39,908 bases of DNA. Source: Deltaproteobacteria bacterium. Its GTDB lineage: Bacteria > BMS3Abin14. The DNA is taken from the NCBI GenBank assembly GCA_013151915.1, contig JAADHJ010000025.1, forward strand, positions 1 through 39,908. The letters run 5' to 3'. The notes below the pieces were generated by a model, which was given only the letters and a program-made list of their open reading frames with translations, made no database searches and had not been told where the DNA came from. Shown here in pieces: positions 22,503 to 30,806 of the stretch. A program made the position numbers and the translations under genes. The first letter of the stretch is position 1. Every line of letters starts with the position of its first letter.

Positions 22503-23225
22503 ATGAACCGGAAAATACCAAGTCCCGCGATTTATCTGTCTCTGTCAGCCTTTATCCTGCTGTTTTCAGCCGTCTCTGCCTGGGCGTGGGGAACCCCACC
22601 GGAAGACCTTCCTCCGAAGAAGACGGTCACTATCTTCCAGTTTGACAGCACCGTCCCGGAGGTATCCCCGGCGTCAGCTACGGACATGTTCACGACTGCG
22701 CTGATCAAGACCCACGCGTTTACCGTTCTGGAGAGACAGAGGCTGGATGAGAGCGTCTACCAGGAAAAACAGTTGAACCAGGGGGGGACGACCACCGGTG
22801 ACGTGGCCAAGTATCGCCTGACAGGAGCAGATTTCATCTTCGTAGGAGTGATCACCGAGGCCAACGCTCAGGCTTCCAAAACAGGAGTCGCAGGAGCCTA
22901 CAAGGGTGTTGGGGTCGAAACCAGCGGAGAACATGCTGAGATAGGCCTCGATGTAAGAGTCCTGGACGCCAGAACAGGTGGTGTCCTCGATTCTGTGGAT
23001 GTCCGCAGGAAGATCAAGGAGGGCGGCTATTCTGTCTCCGGCCTGGGAAAACTGTTTGGAAAGAAAAAGCTGAAAGGGGCGAACCTGGGGATCGCCCATG
23101 ATCATAAGGACAGCATTGACAAGGCTCTTCGCGATTGCATTGAAGAGGCGGTGAATATTCTGGTGAGCCGGTATGAAGAGGAAGGCAGCAAAGACAATAG
23201 AAAGGAAAATAAGGAGAAAAAATGA
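22503..23225 (+). CDS. CsgG-like envelope protein
   Basis: 240 residues from MNRKIPSP, chosen because GAGGAGAGG precedes this ATG; the longer frame overlaps the previous gene without a ribosome site. A signal peptide ends near residue 28 (VSAWA). The core matches the CsgG/HfaB-like fold: VTIFQFDSTVPEVS, ATDMFTTALIKTHAFTVLERQRLDE, TGADFIFVGVITEAN and AEIGLDVRVLDARTGGVL. CsgG itself is an outer-membrane lipoprotein pore for curli. Here no lipobox Cys is present and no other csg gene is seen, so this may be a soluble periplasmic relative. The tail is basic and low complexity (EGSKDNRKENKEKK). The next gene overlaps by 4 bases (ATGA). Confidence 0.85.
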   Translation: MNRKIPSPAIYLSLSAFILLFSAVSAWAWGTPPEDLPPKKTVTIFQFDSTVPEVSPASATDMFTTALIKTHAFTVLERQRLDESVYQEKQLNQGGTTTGDVAKYRLTGADFIFVGVITEANAQASKTGVAGAYKGVGVETSGEHAEIGLDVRVLDARTGGVLDSVDVRRKIKEGGYSVSGLGKLFGKKKLKGANLGIAHDHKDSIDKALRDCIEEAVNILVSRYEEEGSKDNRKENKEKK

Positions 23226-24418
23226 ACCGGGTTATCAGAATAACCATTGTGTTGGCGATGTCTCTCTTGGTCCTTCCGGGAGCAGGAAAGGCCGGGCCGC
23301 TGAGAAATACCGGTCAATGGCGGGTGATGGAACTCCCGACCACCGGAAACTGGTTCGAGGGCCGGGCAGGCTACCGTCCCGGCTTCGCCCTGGGCCGGGG
23401 AAGCGCCTTCGGAAAGGGCCGTTACTCAATCTACCTGCTTGAGCTCGCCCCCGGCTCCAGTTACACCCTCGGCCTTCGGTATTCGTCCGGTGTCAAAAAC
23501 AAGCCCTCGGTCCTCCTGTACGACCGTTGGCCCCTGGACCCCTCGGCCAGGCGCTACAAACTGCCCGTGGGTCCGGTGATGCGGACCGACCCCGGTAAGA
23601 TCGAATACCGCTGGCGTTTAAGTGTCTCCGGACGAAGCCGGGGCAACCTAGCCTTTGTCGTGGTTCAGGCCGGTGCGGGCATTGCCGGGGCGAAGGGACG
23701 TTTTCGGCATTTCATGTACCTGACAACACCGGCAGTCCAGCCAAAGAATCGGCTCGGAACGGGGATCACCTACCTGCGGGGACCGTCCGATCTCATGCTG
23801 GGCGAGCCCTCCCCCGACATTCAGTACTTGGTGGAGTATCCGTTCAGCCGGGCCGGAAACCGCGGGGACCGGGAACACAGGGTCGCAGGCGAACTGATTG
23901 ACAACGGAGACTTCAGCCGCGGCCTCCGCCACTGGGAACTTTTCTCAGGAAACGGCGAATCCGGAGACAGCGGCCGGGTTTCCGTGGGCAACGAGGGCCT
24001 GCGTCTGGGAAACGAGGACACCGGAGATATCGCCGGGGTAAGGCAGACCGTAAAATGGTACGTCGGGGACATCCATTCGCTTGTGCTGGCAGCCGGCCTG
24101 AGGATCGACCGCGGCAAATCAGGGCGCTTCCAACAGGTGGACGATCCGCCGGTGCTCCAGATTGCTGTCTGTTACGCGGACGAGGAGAAAAGGGAGCACT
24201 GCGCGGATGACGCCTACATCCGGGAGTTCACGACCGACGGCGGGGCCCAGAGCAATGCCCGATTTACCCGGGTAGAAAACGGACGGTGGCACAACTTTGA
24301 GGACGATCTCATGGGCCTTTCCCCGCGGCCCGACGTCATTGAATCCGTCAGCATAACGGGTCTCGGCCTGAAGAACAGCGAGGCCTGGGTACAGTCGATC
24401 AGCCTTGTTGCAAGGTGA
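23222..24418 (+). CDS. Secreted hypothetical protein, probably beta-sandwich
   Basis: 398 residues with a signal peptide (VIRITIVLAMSLLVLPGAGKA, cleaved near residue 24). The chain is rich in Gly, Arg and aromatic residues and looks all-beta. The segment ELIDNGDFSRGLRHWELFSG is the usual opening of a carbohydrate-binding-module-like jelly roll, and a C-terminal strand set (VESVSITGLGLKNSEAWVQS) closes the fold. The N-terminal 200 residues may be a second beta domain. Its start overlaps the CsgG-like gene by 4 bases, so the two are translationally coupled and their products probably work together. No named family; the binding role is inferred. Confidence 0.78.
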   Translation: MNRVIRITIVLAMSLLVLPGAGKAGPLRNTGQWRVMELPTTGNWFEGRAGYRPGFALGRGSAFGKGRYSIYLLELAPGSSYTLGLRYSSGVKNKPSVLLYDRWPLDPSARRYKLPVGPVMRTDPGKIEYRWRLSVSGRSRGNLAFVVVQAGAGIAGAKGRFRHFMYLTTPAVQPKNRLGTGITYLRGPSDLMLGEPSPDIQYLVEYPFSRAGNRGDREHRVAGELIDNGDFSRGLRHWELFSGNGESGDSGRVSVGNEGLRLGNEDTGDIAGVRQTVKWYVGDIHSLVLAAGLRIDRGKSGRFQQVDDPPVLQIAVCYADEEKREHCADDAYIREFTTDGGAQSNARFTRVENGRWHNFEDDLMGLSPRPDVIESVSITGLGLKNSEAWVQSISLVAR

Positions 24419-24474
24419 TTCGGAAAAGCTATCTGCTGTAGTAAAAACACGTTTCAAAGTGAAGGAGGGAAAGG

Positions 24475-25644
24475 ATGAAATCGGGTAAATGGATAAAATT
24501 GGTGTTAACCGGATTGACCGTGATGACACTGGCCTTCAGTTCGGCGGAGGATTCTTTCGCCGGCAAGGCGCAGTTCAAGGCCGGCATTACTCCGCCCACC
24601 CTTAGCCTCTCGGTCAATTCCCAGGGAGGAATCACCGGCACGAAAACGGTAAAAATGGATATTCACAGGATCCAGGTTGGGTCAAGTTACGCCTGCAACA
24701 AGATTCAGACAGTACAAGTACTCAGAGGAGGACAACCTGTACCTCTCGATACGCAAAAAGTCCTGCTAACATGGGCAGGATTTCCTAAAAATCGGGGCAG
24801 ATGTTATTTCGATATCAACTTGACGGTGCAGCCATTCAGCGATGACGAGATTCGTGGCGCGTGCCAGAATGCCTCGGGAGCCCAGAGCCTGGTAGCGGAG
24901 GGTATGGTAACAGCGTGGAACAAGGATCCCTCCTATATCGATTATATCAGACACTTAAGATCCACAGGGGGAACGGGAGGACTTGATCCAAAAAGCCGAG
25001 CTCCTGTAACATTCGCCGCCAACGTCACCTGTGGCACAGGCGGAGGAAGTCGTATCTATGTTCCGCCAATAACACCTCCGGGTGGTGTGACAACTACATC
25101 GGGAGGCGCTGCAGGCAACGTCGGCGGATCGACCCAGTGCGACCTTACCGGGACATGGAATGGATTTAACAACGGCACTCGGGGGGAAGGCTGGAAATTC
25201 AGCCAGATCTTCACGAGCGGCGGAGCTGTCACCTACCGCGCCACCCACCTGTCGCCGCAGGGATCTCTCACCAGTCTCGAGGGGACCATGGTCAGGGCGC
25301 AGTCGGGAAACTACCTTTTCTACACTCTCGCAACATCGATCCCGGGTGCGGGAGGAGCATACCAGGCGTCAACAATGAAGAGCTACGATGCCGACGCGAG
25401 CTGCAGCAAACTCACGCAGAGGCAACTTGCCAACTCAACATCAGGCATGTTCGTCCAACCGGGCAACTATTGGCTGCAACGGGTCGGTGCGCCTCTCAGC
25501 CCAGTTCGTTCCAAGGTTGGCAGGCCCATAGGCAGGACCAACACCTTCAGGCCCAGGAAAGCTCCCACCATGCCCGGCGATACCTATCAGCCTGGGCCGA
25601 ACACCCCCAGGCCTGGGACGATGCCGAAGTGGCCCGGTAAATAG
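24475..25644 (+). CDS. Secreted hypothetical protein with Pro/Gly-rich tail
   Basis: 389 residues. A signal peptide ends near residue 29 (AEDSFA). Residues 35-185 form a beta-rich region with cysteines (YACNK, RCYFD, GACQN, VTCGTG). Residues 190-215 are a Gly/Pro/Thr linker. Residues 220-320 make a second domain (CDLTGTWNGFNNGTRGEGWK and VTYRATHLSPQGSLTSLEG) that resembles small beta-barrel extracytoplasmic domains with a TGTWxG entry. The last 50 residues are a Pro/Arg-rich disordered tail (RPRKAPTMPGDTYQPGPN). No family is named. AAGGAGGGAAAGG precedes the ATG. It is part of the secreted-protein run. Confidence 0.78.
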   Translation: MKSGKWIKLVLTGLTVMTLAFSSAEDSFAGKAQFKAGITPPTLSLSVNSQGGITGTKTVKMDIHRIQVGSSYACNKIQTVQVLRGGQPVPLDTQKVLLTWAGFPKNRGRCYFDINLTVQPFSDDEIRGACQNASGAQSLVAEGMVTAWNKDPSYIDYIRHLRSTGGTGGLDPKSRAPVTFAANVTCGTGGGSRIYVPPITPPGGVTTTSGGAAGNVGGSTQCDLTGTWNGFNNGTRGEGWKFSQIFTSGGAVTYRATHLSPQGSLTSLEGTMVRAQSGNYLFYTLATSIPGAGGAYQASTMKSYDADASCSKLTQRQLANSTSGMFVQPGNYWLQRVGAPLSPVRSKVGRPIGRTNTFRPRKAPTMPGDTYQPGPNTPRPGTMPKWPGK

Positions 25645-25691
25645 AACAATTAAGCGTGATGATGAGAACCCGGATTGCTGGAGGACCGATC

Positions 25692-27203
25692 ATGAAACTG
25701 CGCAAGATGTTCATAGCTGCCCTTTTTGTATCGGCTATTCTGCTGCCGATGAGGGGTTTTACCGGCGCCCTCGACCGTGGACCCATGCAGCAGAGGTACA
25801 ACCAGGCGGCCGACGAGATGATACGGGTGCCGGGCGTTGTGGGGATGTACGAGCAGGACGCCATGGCGGTTCTCCAGCAGGCCGGGGTCGCCCCCAACGT
25901 CGAGTATGCGAAGGGATACAAAGCGGACCTGGTTGGCATGGAGGGCACAGTGATCGACCAGGAGCCGGGCGCGGCGGGGATAACCATGCTCGGGTCCACC
26001 GTGACGATCACCGTCTACTGGCCGCCGTCGGCTGGAGATCTGCCGAGCGACAGCGGACAGTATGGCAATACAGGCCAGGGCCAGTGGGAAGAGCCTGCAG
26101 TCAATGGGCCTCCCCCGAACAACCAGGAACCGGCCCCCCAGTGGGGCGGCGGCAGCCAAGCACCGGCCACCGGCGGCGGATGGACACCTCCGCCCGCATC
26201 GGCCCCACAACCTGTCTTGGCTCCACAGCCTGAACCGGCACAGGAGCCAGCAGCTCCAGCAACACCCAGGGGTCCGGCACCCGTTGCGGTCCCACGGATT
26301 CCTTCGGGTAACGTGGCCCCATCGCCGCAGCCCGCACGTGCAGTGCCCACGCCACGGACACCCATAAAGGCCACCCCGGTACTGCAGACTGTGACACCTG
26401 TTGCTCCCAGGTCGCCTGCCCCGGCCGCAACGCCCATACAGCAGCAGCTCGGCACAAAGGTGCACACCAGCGCGCGTGTGCCGGATAAGATCAAACGTGT
26501 CGACCTCAAGCCGAAACCCGTTAATCAGCAGCAATCGGTCCCGGCCACCATTGTAATGACCCCCGTACAGCAGACCGTCACGCCGATATTTCAAGGTAGT
26601 CCGGCGCCGCAATCCCAAAGCTACGGAGGCCAAACGCAGCAGGATGACGGGTCGTGTAGATCATGGTACGCGATTGCCCTTGATATTACCAAAGAAGCCA
26701 AAAGAATCGCCACTGAGCTGGGGTGCGCGGCGGTTGAACCTGAGCCCCTGTGGAAACAATGTATTAAACACATTGATGATATCGGCCAATGGGCTTATTT
26801 CAGCGTACATCTGAAAAAGCGTTGGAATCGTCTTGTCAAGAAAACCAGCTGGGCCGCAATCGGGCCGAGAGACCTGACATTTGGCAAAACTCATAACGGA
26901 AGAATTTTTGGCACAACTGGACGTATATTTATAACCCCTGTTCCCATTAAAGGAGGGCACGTTAACATCAGGCTGGAAAAGGAGGCCGGCAAGTCCAGAA
27001 CGTCTGTCACAGTCTGCAGTTACATGCCTGGAGGTGACCGGATCAAGGAATGGTACTTTGAAAGCCCCCGGGGAAATAAGAATAAAGGTCAGGTGTGGGT
27101 AAGGGACCTGTCCAATATGGACGGTAAATTATTGTCCATCCACCTTGATGGCAAGTCTACGGCAGACACATTCAAATATTCAATCTTTCTGGAGAATAAC
27201 TAG
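25692..27203 (+). CDS. Secreted protein: PASTA domain, proline-rich spacer, novel C-domain
   Basis: 503 residues from MKLRKMF (GGAGG 9 bases upstream). A signal peptide ends near residue 26. Residues 45-110 are one PASTA domain: VPGVVGMYEQDAMAVLQQAG, then GTVIDQEPGAG-like text and VTITVYW. PASTA domains bind muropeptides or other cell-wall parts, usually in Ser/Thr kinases and penicillin-binding proteins; here there is neither. Residues 111-330 are a long Pro/Ala/Gln/Thr spacer with degenerate repeats (LQTVTPVAPRSPAPAATP and VQQTVTPIFQGSPAP). Residues 335-503 are a globular domain with cysteines (CRSWYAIALD, GCAAVEPEP, QCIKHID) that I do not recognise. A role in binding the cell wall is inferred. 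Confidence 0.82.
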   Translation: MKLRKMFIAALFVSAILLPMRGFTGALDRGPMQQRYNQAADEMIRVPGVVGMYEQDAMAVLQQAGVAPNVEYAKGYKADLVGMEGTVIDQEPGAAGITMLGSTVTITVYWPPSAGDLPSDSGQYGNTGQGQWEEPAVNGPPPNNQEPAPQWGGGSQAPATGGGWTPPPASAPQPVLAPQPEPAQEPAAPATPRGPAPVAVPRIPSGNVAPSPQPARAVPTPRTPIKATPVLQTVTPVAPRSPAPAATPIQQQLGTKVHTSARVPDKIKRVDLKPKPVNQQQSVPATIVMTPVQQTVTPIFQGSPAPQSQSYGGQTQQDDGSCRSWYAIALDITKEAKRIATELGCAAVEPEPLWKQCIKHIDDIGQWAYFSVHLKKRWNRLVKKTSWAAIGPRDLTFGKTHNGRIFGTTGRIFITPVPIKGGHVNIRLEKEAGKSRTSVTVCSYMPGGDRIKEWYFESPRGNKNKGQVWVRDLSNMDGKLLSIHLDGKSTADTFKYSIFLENN

Positions 27204-27318
27204 TCAGATGAACGAATTTTCCTGGCCTATGAGAAAAAAAGCCAGAGAAACAACCACCTACAGTCAGTTCCACACTCTTTTGGCAAGGCACAGTTAACGC
27301 GCCTACAGGGAGTCTGAA

Positions 27319-27402
27319 ATGAAAACAAGGGTGAGTATGATATGTATCTCCGCTTTATCACCACTCCCGGCGGCAACTAGAAAACCAGGAGGAGGAAAAT
27401 GA
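27319..27402 (+). CDS. Possible 27-codon leader ORF
   Basis: ATG at 27319 follows AGGGAG by 6 bases and opens a frame (MKTRVSMICISALSPLPA...) of 27 codons whose TGA overlaps the next gene's ATG (ATGA at 27399). It looks like the start of a signal peptide. It may be a leader that couples translation, or the relic of a lost gene start. The remaining bases of 27204-27318 hold no gene. Confidence 0.35.
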   Translation: MKTRVSMICISALSPLPAATRKPGGGK

Positions 27403-28157
27403 ACACTTCGATTTCTAAATCTGTTTTAGCCGGCATAGCCGTCGCCATCGTTTTGCTGGGCGGCCAATGGGCATCGGCCGGCCCCGCCCCGCTTTATCCC
27501 GGGCCGGCAGTGGAAGGGGAACAGCGAGTAGTCGTTTTAGAAGGCGAAGGGGGGAACACCACACGGATCTTCAGGATCTTTTATACTCGCGATCCCCTCA
27601 AAAAGGTGGCGGCGTATTACGAAGGTAAAATGCCGCAAAAAACAGCATCTTCAGCCACTGAGGCGACTTTTGACGGTTCCCCTGGGACACCCCTCGAATA
27701 CGGTGCCGTCAAAGTATGGCGCCCGGCAGCCGTGCTGTCGGAGTTCGACCTGTTCGATCCGCTTAAGGAGGAGATGGGTAAGGAGCAGGCGGGTATGGGG
27801 AACGGTCATCACACGCAGCATGACCTGAAGGCGCTGCAGGCCAGATACGGATACCTGGCTGACGAGGCGTTTTTTCCAGGTTTTTCCCCCAGGGAAAGAT
27901 TGAAAGGGTGCCGGAAGAAAACGGGCAGTGGTATCGGCAAGGCGAAGCAGGACCAGGCATCGCTCCAGGCCAGGATCCAGGAATTGGCCAGCCAGGGCCG
28001 CTTTGGCGAGATGCAGCAGCTTTTATCACAGGCGCAGGGCGTGACATCGAATACGAACCAGGCCATGTCTGTCAGTCACTGGGACGAATGGACAGGATGC
28101 CTCGACGAACTTGATGCAGGAGCGTTCCGCACCCAGATAAATATACGCATAAAGTAG
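27399..28157 (+). CDS. Secreted hypothetical protein
   Basis: 252 residues with a signal peptide (LAGIAVAIVLLGGQWASAG). After a short Pro-rich stretch comes a domain with TRIFRIFYTRDPLKKVAAYYEGKMPQ. It shares the pattern of a short acidic opening, then a phrase like PxKxxxxYY, with the two following genes, so all three may carry one domain family. The C-terminal half has a charged helical region and two cysteines (GCRKK, GCLDELD). There is a strong ribosome site GGAGGAGG. Possibly periplasmic. No function is assigned. Confidence 0.75.
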   Translation: MNTSISKSVLAGIAVAIVLLGGQWASAGPAPLYPGPAVEGEQRVVVLEGEGGNTTRIFRIFYTRDPLKKVAAYYEGKMPQKTASSATEATFDGSPGTPLEYGAVKVWRPAAVLSEFDLFDPLKEEMGKEQAGMGNGHHTQHDLKALQARYGYLADEAFFPGFSPRERLKGCRKKTGSGIGKAKQDQASLQARIQELASQGRFGEMQQLLSQAQGVTSNTNQAMSVSHWDEWTGCLDELDAGAFRTQINIRIK

Positions 28158-28264
28158 GAACCCTTTTCCCCGGGCTGGCAGGTACGCAAGGGGGAAGGTG
28201 ACAGCCGTTTGTCGGGAACGAAAGGGAAAAATTCAACAACTTCAAACCTTTTTGGAGGACAAAG

Positions 28265-28693
28265 ATGAAAAAACTATTTGGTGTCCTGTTGGCATTGCTC
28301 ATTTTCCTTGTTTGCTCAGTACCTCCGGCAGCCCATGCTGAGGACCTCATCGCCGCCGCCCATGCTGAGGACTTCTCGGCCGCCCGGCAGGAAATCCTTA
28401 AAAACACCGGGATTCCTGTATACCCGGGTGCCAGCTACACAACCGGAGATGACGATGTCGCCACGATGATGTGGTTCAAATCCATGGATTCGCCGAAAAA
28501 GATAATGGACTGGTACAAGAGGAACCTCTCCGGCTGGCTGGAGATGACGGTGAACGGTTCCAGGGTTCTCTACAAGGGCCCCGGGAAGATCGAGGCGAAG
28601 GATCTCAACAACAGGCCTTATCTCTGGGCCAGGACCACCAGTGAGAACATTGCCTTGAAGGATTCTCAAATAACGATACGGATACCCAAATAA
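28265..28693 (+). CDS. Small secreted protein, paralog of the next gene
   Basis: 142 residues. The signal peptide (LFGVLLALLIFLVCSVPPAAHA) is followed by an imperfect tandem duplication, AHAEDLIAA then AHAEDFSAA, encoded by a 27-base repeat that straddles the likely cleavage site. The mature domain runs ILKNTGIPVYPGASYTTG, then VATMMWFKSMDSPKKIMDWYKRNL, and aligns with the next gene's ILKEAGIPVYKGAEFING and SFYRSKF. The pattern (pI-Y-PGA...fks.dsp..v..fY+..l..W) is one I associate with small uncharacterised periplasmic domains. GGAGG lies upstream. Its role is unknown. Confidence 0.8.
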   Translation: MKKLFGVLLALLIFLVCSVPPAAHAEDLIAAAHAEDFSAARQEILKNTGIPVYPGASYTTGDDDVATMMWFKSMDSPKKIMDWYKRNLSGWLEMTVNGSRVLYKGPGKIEAKDLNNRPYLWARTTSENIALKDSQITIRIPK

Positions 28694-28711
28694 GACAGAA
28701 AGGTGGATGAC

Positions 28712-29134
28712 ATGAAAAAGATAATGAGGTTGACTCTGGCAAGCTGTCTGCTGTTTGTTTTTGCGGCCGGGATCGCTTTGGCGGCTGATCTTCCGGCCAA
28801 GGACGTGAAGATCTTAAAGGAAGCGGGAATCCCCGTCTACAAGGGTGCGGAATTTATAAACGGCGGCCTTGGCGACGAGAATGTGGGCGCCCGTTTCGCC
28901 AGTTCGGCACCGGTGGAGGATGTGCGTTCATTTTACCGATCCAAGTTTCCATCCTGGGCCCTTAATGCAGAATACGGGGCCTGGATCCTCTATGTAGGCA
29001 AGCCCGGGAGCGGACCTGCCGCCTATATGGGCAAGCAGCAGGTGTCGGTGAAGAAAAACGGGAATCTCCCCTCATGGTTCGGCCTTGCCAAGAACATGAC
29101 GACCGAAATCATCATCGTGGTGCCTCCTGAATAG
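28712..29134 (+). CDS. Small secreted protein, paralog of the preceding gene
   Basis: 140 residues from MKKIMRL; AAAGGTGG lies 6 bases upstream, better than the GTG three codons earlier. A signal peptide (LTLASCLLFVFAAGIALA) is followed by ILKEAGIPVYKGAEFINGG, FASSAPVEDVRSFYRSKF and WILYVGKPG. This matches the preceding protein over most of its length. The pair is 18 bases apart, so they are a tandem duplication with divergence. It probably folds as a single periplasmic domain. Nothing suggests catalysis. Its role is unknown. Confidence 0.8.
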   Translation: MKKIMRLTLASCLLFVFAAGIALAADLPAKDVKILKEAGIPVYKGAEFINGGLGDENVGARFASSAPVEDVRSFYRSKFPSWALNAEYGAWILYVGKPGSGPAAYMGKQQVSVKKNGNLPSWFGLAKNMTTEIIIVVPPE

Positions 29135-29245
29135 TTGAGACCGTAAGACGCCAAAGCGATTGGTTTCTCGCAAAGGACGCGGAGAAAGAACTGGGGTTAC
29201 AGCCGTAGGGCGCCAGGGCTATGGGCCTCACGCGGAGACGCAGGG

Positions 29246-29318
29246 ACGCAGAGAATGGATTAAATTGAATAAGAGGGGATCAAAACCCTTTTTTGGTTTT
29301 CCTCTGTGACCTCTGCGT
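29246..29318. repeat. Nested hairpin, possible transcript end
   Basis: ACGCAGAG (29246-29253) pairs with CTCTGCGT (29311-29318). Inside, AGAGG (29272-29276) pairs with CCTCT (29301-29305) and AAAACC (29282-29287) pairs with GGTTTT (29295-29300). The surrounding 276-base space 29135-29410 is otherwise repetitive text (CGCAAAGGACGCGGAGAAAG, GTAGCGAACGAGCGAGAGG) with no gene. Confidence 0.5.
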
Positions 29319-29410
29319 ACTCTAGTGAGCGTAGCGAACGAGCGAGAGGAAATGATTTTAAGTTGCGAAGGTGCCGGCGGTTGCATGGGGGCACAAAGAG
29401 GAGGAGAAAA

Positions 29411-29722
29411 ATGTCAGACGTAATTGATTACAAGATCCACGGGAACGACATGCAGATAGTTGAGATCGAACTGGACCCGGGCGAGGGGGTCCAGGCAGAG
29501 GCCGGGGCCATGATGTTCATGGAGGGCGGCATCGAGATGGCGACGGCCGCCAGCGGCGAGGGCCTGTTCCTGGCCACCCTCACCGGCCCGGGCAAGGTAT
29601 ACCTCCAGGGGCTGCCCCTTTCGCGGTTGGCCGACCGCATCATGGCAGCCTCGGGCGGAGGCAGCGATAAGGGCGAAGAGCGCATGGGCGGCCTTATGGG
29701 CAAGCTGCTGGGCGGAGACTGA
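29411..29722 (+). CDS. Minimal AIM24/TIGR00266-like protein with missing middle
   Basis: 103 residues from [11 protein letters not shown], preceded by GAGGAGGAG. Residues 1-43 match the opening of the AIM24 (TIGR00266) family ([32 protein letters not shown]). Residues 49-80 match its far C-terminal part ([26 protein letters not shown]). Members I recall are about 230-270 residues, with a central block of roughly 140-150 residues between these pieces. Here the two ends are joined in frame at about MATAASGEG. The family forms a beta-sandwich of unknown biochemical role and is found in bacteria, archaea and mitochondria. No signal peptide is present, unlike all its neighbours. Whether the shortened form folds is uncertain. 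The tail is Gly-rich ([11 protein letters not shown]). Confidence 0.8.
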   Translation: MSDVIDYKIHGNDMQIVEIELDPGEGVQAEAGAMMFMEGGIEMATAASGEGLFLATLTGPGKVYLQGLPLSRLADRIMAASGGGSDKGEERMGGLMGKLLGGD

Positions 29723-29742
29723 TCGATGACGGAGGGGAGATC

Positions 29743-30663
29743 ATGAGGATAAAAGGAATGAAGCGAATCGTCTTGATGCTAGCCATGGCCACAGCCGTAA
29801 TTCTCACCTGTGCCGGGACCGGCTGGGCCGATGAGGGTAAAGACCATCCCCTGATCAAGCGATATCCGGGCTCCGAAATAGGGAAATATTTCGTAAAGGA
29901 TTTTGACGAGGTCCAGATGCCCACAGGCAAGTCAGGGCGAAAAGGCTTTGCCGATACGATCACCGTCAAGGGCAAGGTCACGGGCATCATCTACCGCAAC
30001 CCTAAAAAGAGGTCGACCCTGGAGATATACGAAAACTACGAGCAGGCCATGAAAAGCGCCGGGTTCGAGTTTCTATTCACCTGCGCGGACAAGGCCTGCG
30101 GTGTGCCCGGGGTAGCAGACCCCCTCCTCAGCTACAGGTGGGCATGCTTCGAACAGCGCCACGCCACCGGCAAGCTTGCCAGGCCGGAGGGCGATATCTT
30201 CGTGAATCTCCACGTCTGCAAAGGTATCAACAAAACGTTCCTGGGAATCGTGGAGTCAAAGCCCATGGAAACGGGACTGGTCAAGGTTGATGCCAATGCG
30301 CTGGCAAACGAGATCGACCGCACAGGGCACGCTTCCATCTACGGGATCTACTTTGACACCGACAAGACGGACGTGAAACCCGAGTCCGAGCAGGCGTTAG
30401 GCGAGATCGCGCAACTCATGAAGAACAGGCCCGACCTGAAGCTTTTCGTGGTTGGCCACACCGACAGCGTGGGGAACCTTGACTACAACAAGGACCTTTC
30501 CATACGCCGCGCAAGAGCCGTGGTAGAGGTTCTTGCCGGTAAGTACGATATCCCCAGGAGCAGGCTGCGGGGCGAAGGGGTCGGCCCACTTGCGCCGGTC
30601 CTGGCAAACACCAGCGACGGCGGGCGGGCCAAGAACCGGCGGGTTGAGCTTGTGAAGCAATAG
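29743..30663 (+). CDS. OmpA-like protein with N-terminal DUF4892-like domain
   Basis: 306 residues. The start MRIKGMKR has GGAGGGGAG before it. A signal peptide ends near residue 29. Residues 32-190 carry HPLIKRYPGSEIGKYF, TLEIYENYEQAMKSAGFEF and paired cysteines (CADKACG), resembling the DUF4892 domain that often precedes OmpA in this arrangement. Residues 195-306 are an OmpA peptidoglycan-binding domain: GIYFDTDKTDVKPES, LFVVGHTDSVGN, DLSIRRARAVVEVL and KNRRVELV. The Asp and Arg in TDSVG...NRRVEL are those that hold diaminopimelate. It would link the outer membrane or periplasm to the cell wall. It follows the AIM24-like gene by 20 bases. Confidence 0.9.
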   Translation: MRIKGMKRIVLMLAMATAVILTCAGTGWADEGKDHPLIKRYPGSEIGKYFVKDFDEVQMPTGKSGRKGFADTITVKGKVTGIIYRNPKKRSTLEIYENYEQAMKSAGFEFLFTCADKACGVPGVADPLLSYRWACFEQRHATGKLARPEGDIFVNLHVCKGINKTFLGIVESKPMETGLVKVDANALANEIDRTGHASIYGIYFDTDKTDVKPESEQALGEIAQLMKNRPDLKLFVVGHTDSVGNLDYNKDLSIRRARAVVEVLAGKYDIPRSRLRGEGVGPLAPVLANTSDGGRAKNRRVELVKQ

Positions 30664-30675
30664 GAGGATTTTCCC

Positions 30676-30726
30676 ATGACGATAAAAAGATTCACTCTTT
30701 TTGCACTTCCTCCTGGTTTCCAGTAA
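30676..30726 (+). pseudogene. Broken signal-peptide start (possible remnant)
   Basis: TAGGAGG is followed by ATG at 30676 and a 16-codon frame (MTIKRFTLFALPPGFQ) that stops at once. A +1 shift after about codon 8 would continue with FLHFLLVSSNADQDQDQ, which reads like the rest of a signal peptide and a mature start, ending at TGA near 30772. This suggests a small secreted gene killed by a frameshift. The support is only composition and a strong ribosome site. Confidence 0.3.
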
Positions 30727-30806
30727 CGCCGACCAGGACCAAGATCAGACAGCCTGTGTGGGTAGGTGCACCTGATTTCGGAAACCCAAAGAAGGAGGAC
30801 TGATAC

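Noticed and set aside
22503-23225. Curli (csg) operon
   Set aside because: Only a CsgG-like gene is present, without a lipobox and without CsgA, B, E or F-like genes.
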